A stretch of DNA of 64,000 bases from Cryobacterium sp. Y82 (lineage in GTDB: Bacteria > Actinomycetota > Actinomycetes > Actinomycetales > Microbacteriaceae). The notes under the pieces were generated by a model. It was given only the letters and a program-made list of their open reading frames with translations, did no database searches and was not told the origin of the DNA. The DNA lies in contig NZ_PJJJ01000036.1 in assembly GCF_002929495.1 (NCBI RefSeq), forward strand, positions 1 through 64,000, read 5' to 3'. Below are positions 63,269-64,000 of this stretch, in pieces (the first letter of the stretch is position 1; the number at the start of each line of letters is the position of its first letter). The translations under genes and the position numbers were made by a program.

Positions 63269-64000
63269 TTAGATGATCGGCGGGCGCCCGGCCCAGGTCA
63301 TCCGCCACACCGTGTGTGCACGTAATCGACGCCGCTGCCCCGGGTCGCGGCTCCACCCTTCGCGCCAGCCACCAAACCAGGCACGCAGCGCCAGACGATT
63401 GTTCGGTGCCCAGCGCAGCACCTGAATGGCCGTCCACGAGGCCACGTACAGCGGCACCAACGGAACCGGAAGGTTGCGACGAGCCAGCCAGACCCGGTTG
63501 CGGGCATTCAGCCGATAGTAATCGGCGTGGCGGGTCGGCAGGATGACCGGGTGGTTGGCGACGAGGTCACCGGCGTACCACGCCACCAAGCCCAGATCCC
63601 AGACCCGCCACGCCAGTTCGATGCCTTCGTGCGCGTAGAAAAATGGTTCGGCCCAGCCTCCAGTCGCGTCGAAGACGCTGCGCGGCAGCAGAACGGCGCC
63701 CTCCCAGACCGAGAACACCCGTCCGGGCGAGGTGGCTTCACCCTTGCGGATGCGGGGAATCCACCGACGCGGCGATTCGATTCCCGCCGGGTCTTCGACC
63801 CGAGGCTGCAGCAGCCCGATTTTCGGGTCGGCGCGCATCTTGCCGATCGCCTCGATCAAGAAATGCGGGTCGGGAATGCTCGCATCGTCGTCGAGGAAGA
63901 ACAGGTATTCCCCGGTCACGAGCGAAACGCCGCGGTTACGACCGGCTGGAATGCCTAAATTGGTCGGCAGCCCGAGGGACCGCACGCCGACCGGCAGTCC
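63269..64000 (-). CDS. glycosyltransferase family 2, C-terminal part
   Basis: The minus-strand frame is open to the right edge. FFLDDDASIPDP (the DXD-type site), GAVLLPRSVFDATGGWAEPFF and HEGIELAWRVWDLG are GT-A features. The C-terminus has a hydrophobic segment (VPLVPLYVASWTAIQVL). The N-terminus, with the start, lies outside the window. Part of the envelope polysaccharide cluster. Confidence 0.88.
   Translation of the reverse strand, partial: GLPVGVRSLGLPTNLGIPAGRNRGVSLVTGEYLFFLDDDASIPDPHFLIEAIGKMRADPKIGLLQPRVEDPAGIESPRRWIPRIRKGEATSPGRVFSVWEGAVLLPRSVFDATGGWAEPFFYAHEGIELAWRVWDLGLVAWYAGDLVANHPVILPTRHADYYRLNARNRVWLARRNLPVPLVPLYVASWTAIQVLRWAPNNRLALRAWFGGWREGWSRDPGQRRRLRAHTVWRMTWAGRPPII

Overview
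The window is high-GC actinobacterial DNA, most likely from a member of the Microbacteriaceae. The reasons are the DUF222/13E12-type protein at the left edge, NsrR/Rrf2 with a flavohaemoprotein, DUF3039, FtsE with an Ala/Pro-rich tail, a CCA-encoding tRNA-Lys, many GTG starts, and a recurring TANNNT hexamer 5 to 8 bases upstream of start codons, which points to leaderless mRNAs. The genus cannot be fixed from the sequence alone.

Left host region (1-28.4 kb). After a partial DUF222 protein come terC, tRNA-Lys(CTT), a histidinol-phosphatase-like phosphatase, a TRIC channel, nsrR-hmp for nitric oxide detoxification and a CYTH-CHAD protein. A complete aerobic carbon monoxide dehydrogenase cluster follows (8.5-17.5 kb): divergent LysR regulator, coxM-coxS-coxL, an XdhC/CoxF-like protein carrying a YHS domain, coxD, coxE, coxG and coxI. 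CoxL carries AYACSFR, the form I active-site loop, so CO oxidation is the expected function. Next are a PIG-L deacetylase, then on the minus strand the conserved block prfB-ftsE-ftsX-smpB-ssrA, then an MFS transporter, a deazaflavin-type nitroreductase, a pentapeptide-like protein and an EamA exporter.

Split tad locus and mobile element (26.8-45.1 kb). A minus-strand tadA-tadB-tadC-pilin-tadE-tadE-tadG pilus operon is cut inside tadC by a 13.7-kb integrative element (28,421-42,109). The C-terminal 25 codons of tadC lie at the far end of the element, and rejoining at a shared GGCAC core restores the frame exactly. The reconstructed attP is a symmetric dyad centred on a GG dinucleotide, as expected for a large serine integrase, whose gene starts 24 bases from the left core. 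Cargo: a two-gene overlapping pair (short membrane protein plus LPO_1073/Vpar_1526-like protein) sharing an amyloid-like sequence motif and joined across an 8-G slippery tract; a LexA-box-controlled small resolvase operon; a NotI-like restriction-modification pair plus an EVE-domain protein; a primase-polymerase/ATPase replication module with a WhiB-like protein and a cluster of GGTAAC motifs; and an Abi-like protein. A second attP half-site at 40,449 and a broken pilin-gene fragment at 35.5 kb indicate that the element is a mosaic of at least two elements that used tad loci as targets. No capsid, terminase or conjugation genes were seen.

Right host region (45.2-64 kb). A 3-hydroxybutyrate dehydrogenase and MHS-type transporter lie opposite a LysR regulator. 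Then come tRNA-Leu(TAG), a DedA protein, a CDF metal exporter, murI-rph-rdgB, pncB (divergent from murI), DUF3039, an ABC exporter whose ATPase carries a long KPA-repeat N-terminus, and a cell-envelope polysaccharide cluster: nucleotidyltransferase, ABC-2 permease, TagH-like ATPase, CDP-glycerol glycerophosphotransferase and a glycosyltransferase that runs off the right edge.
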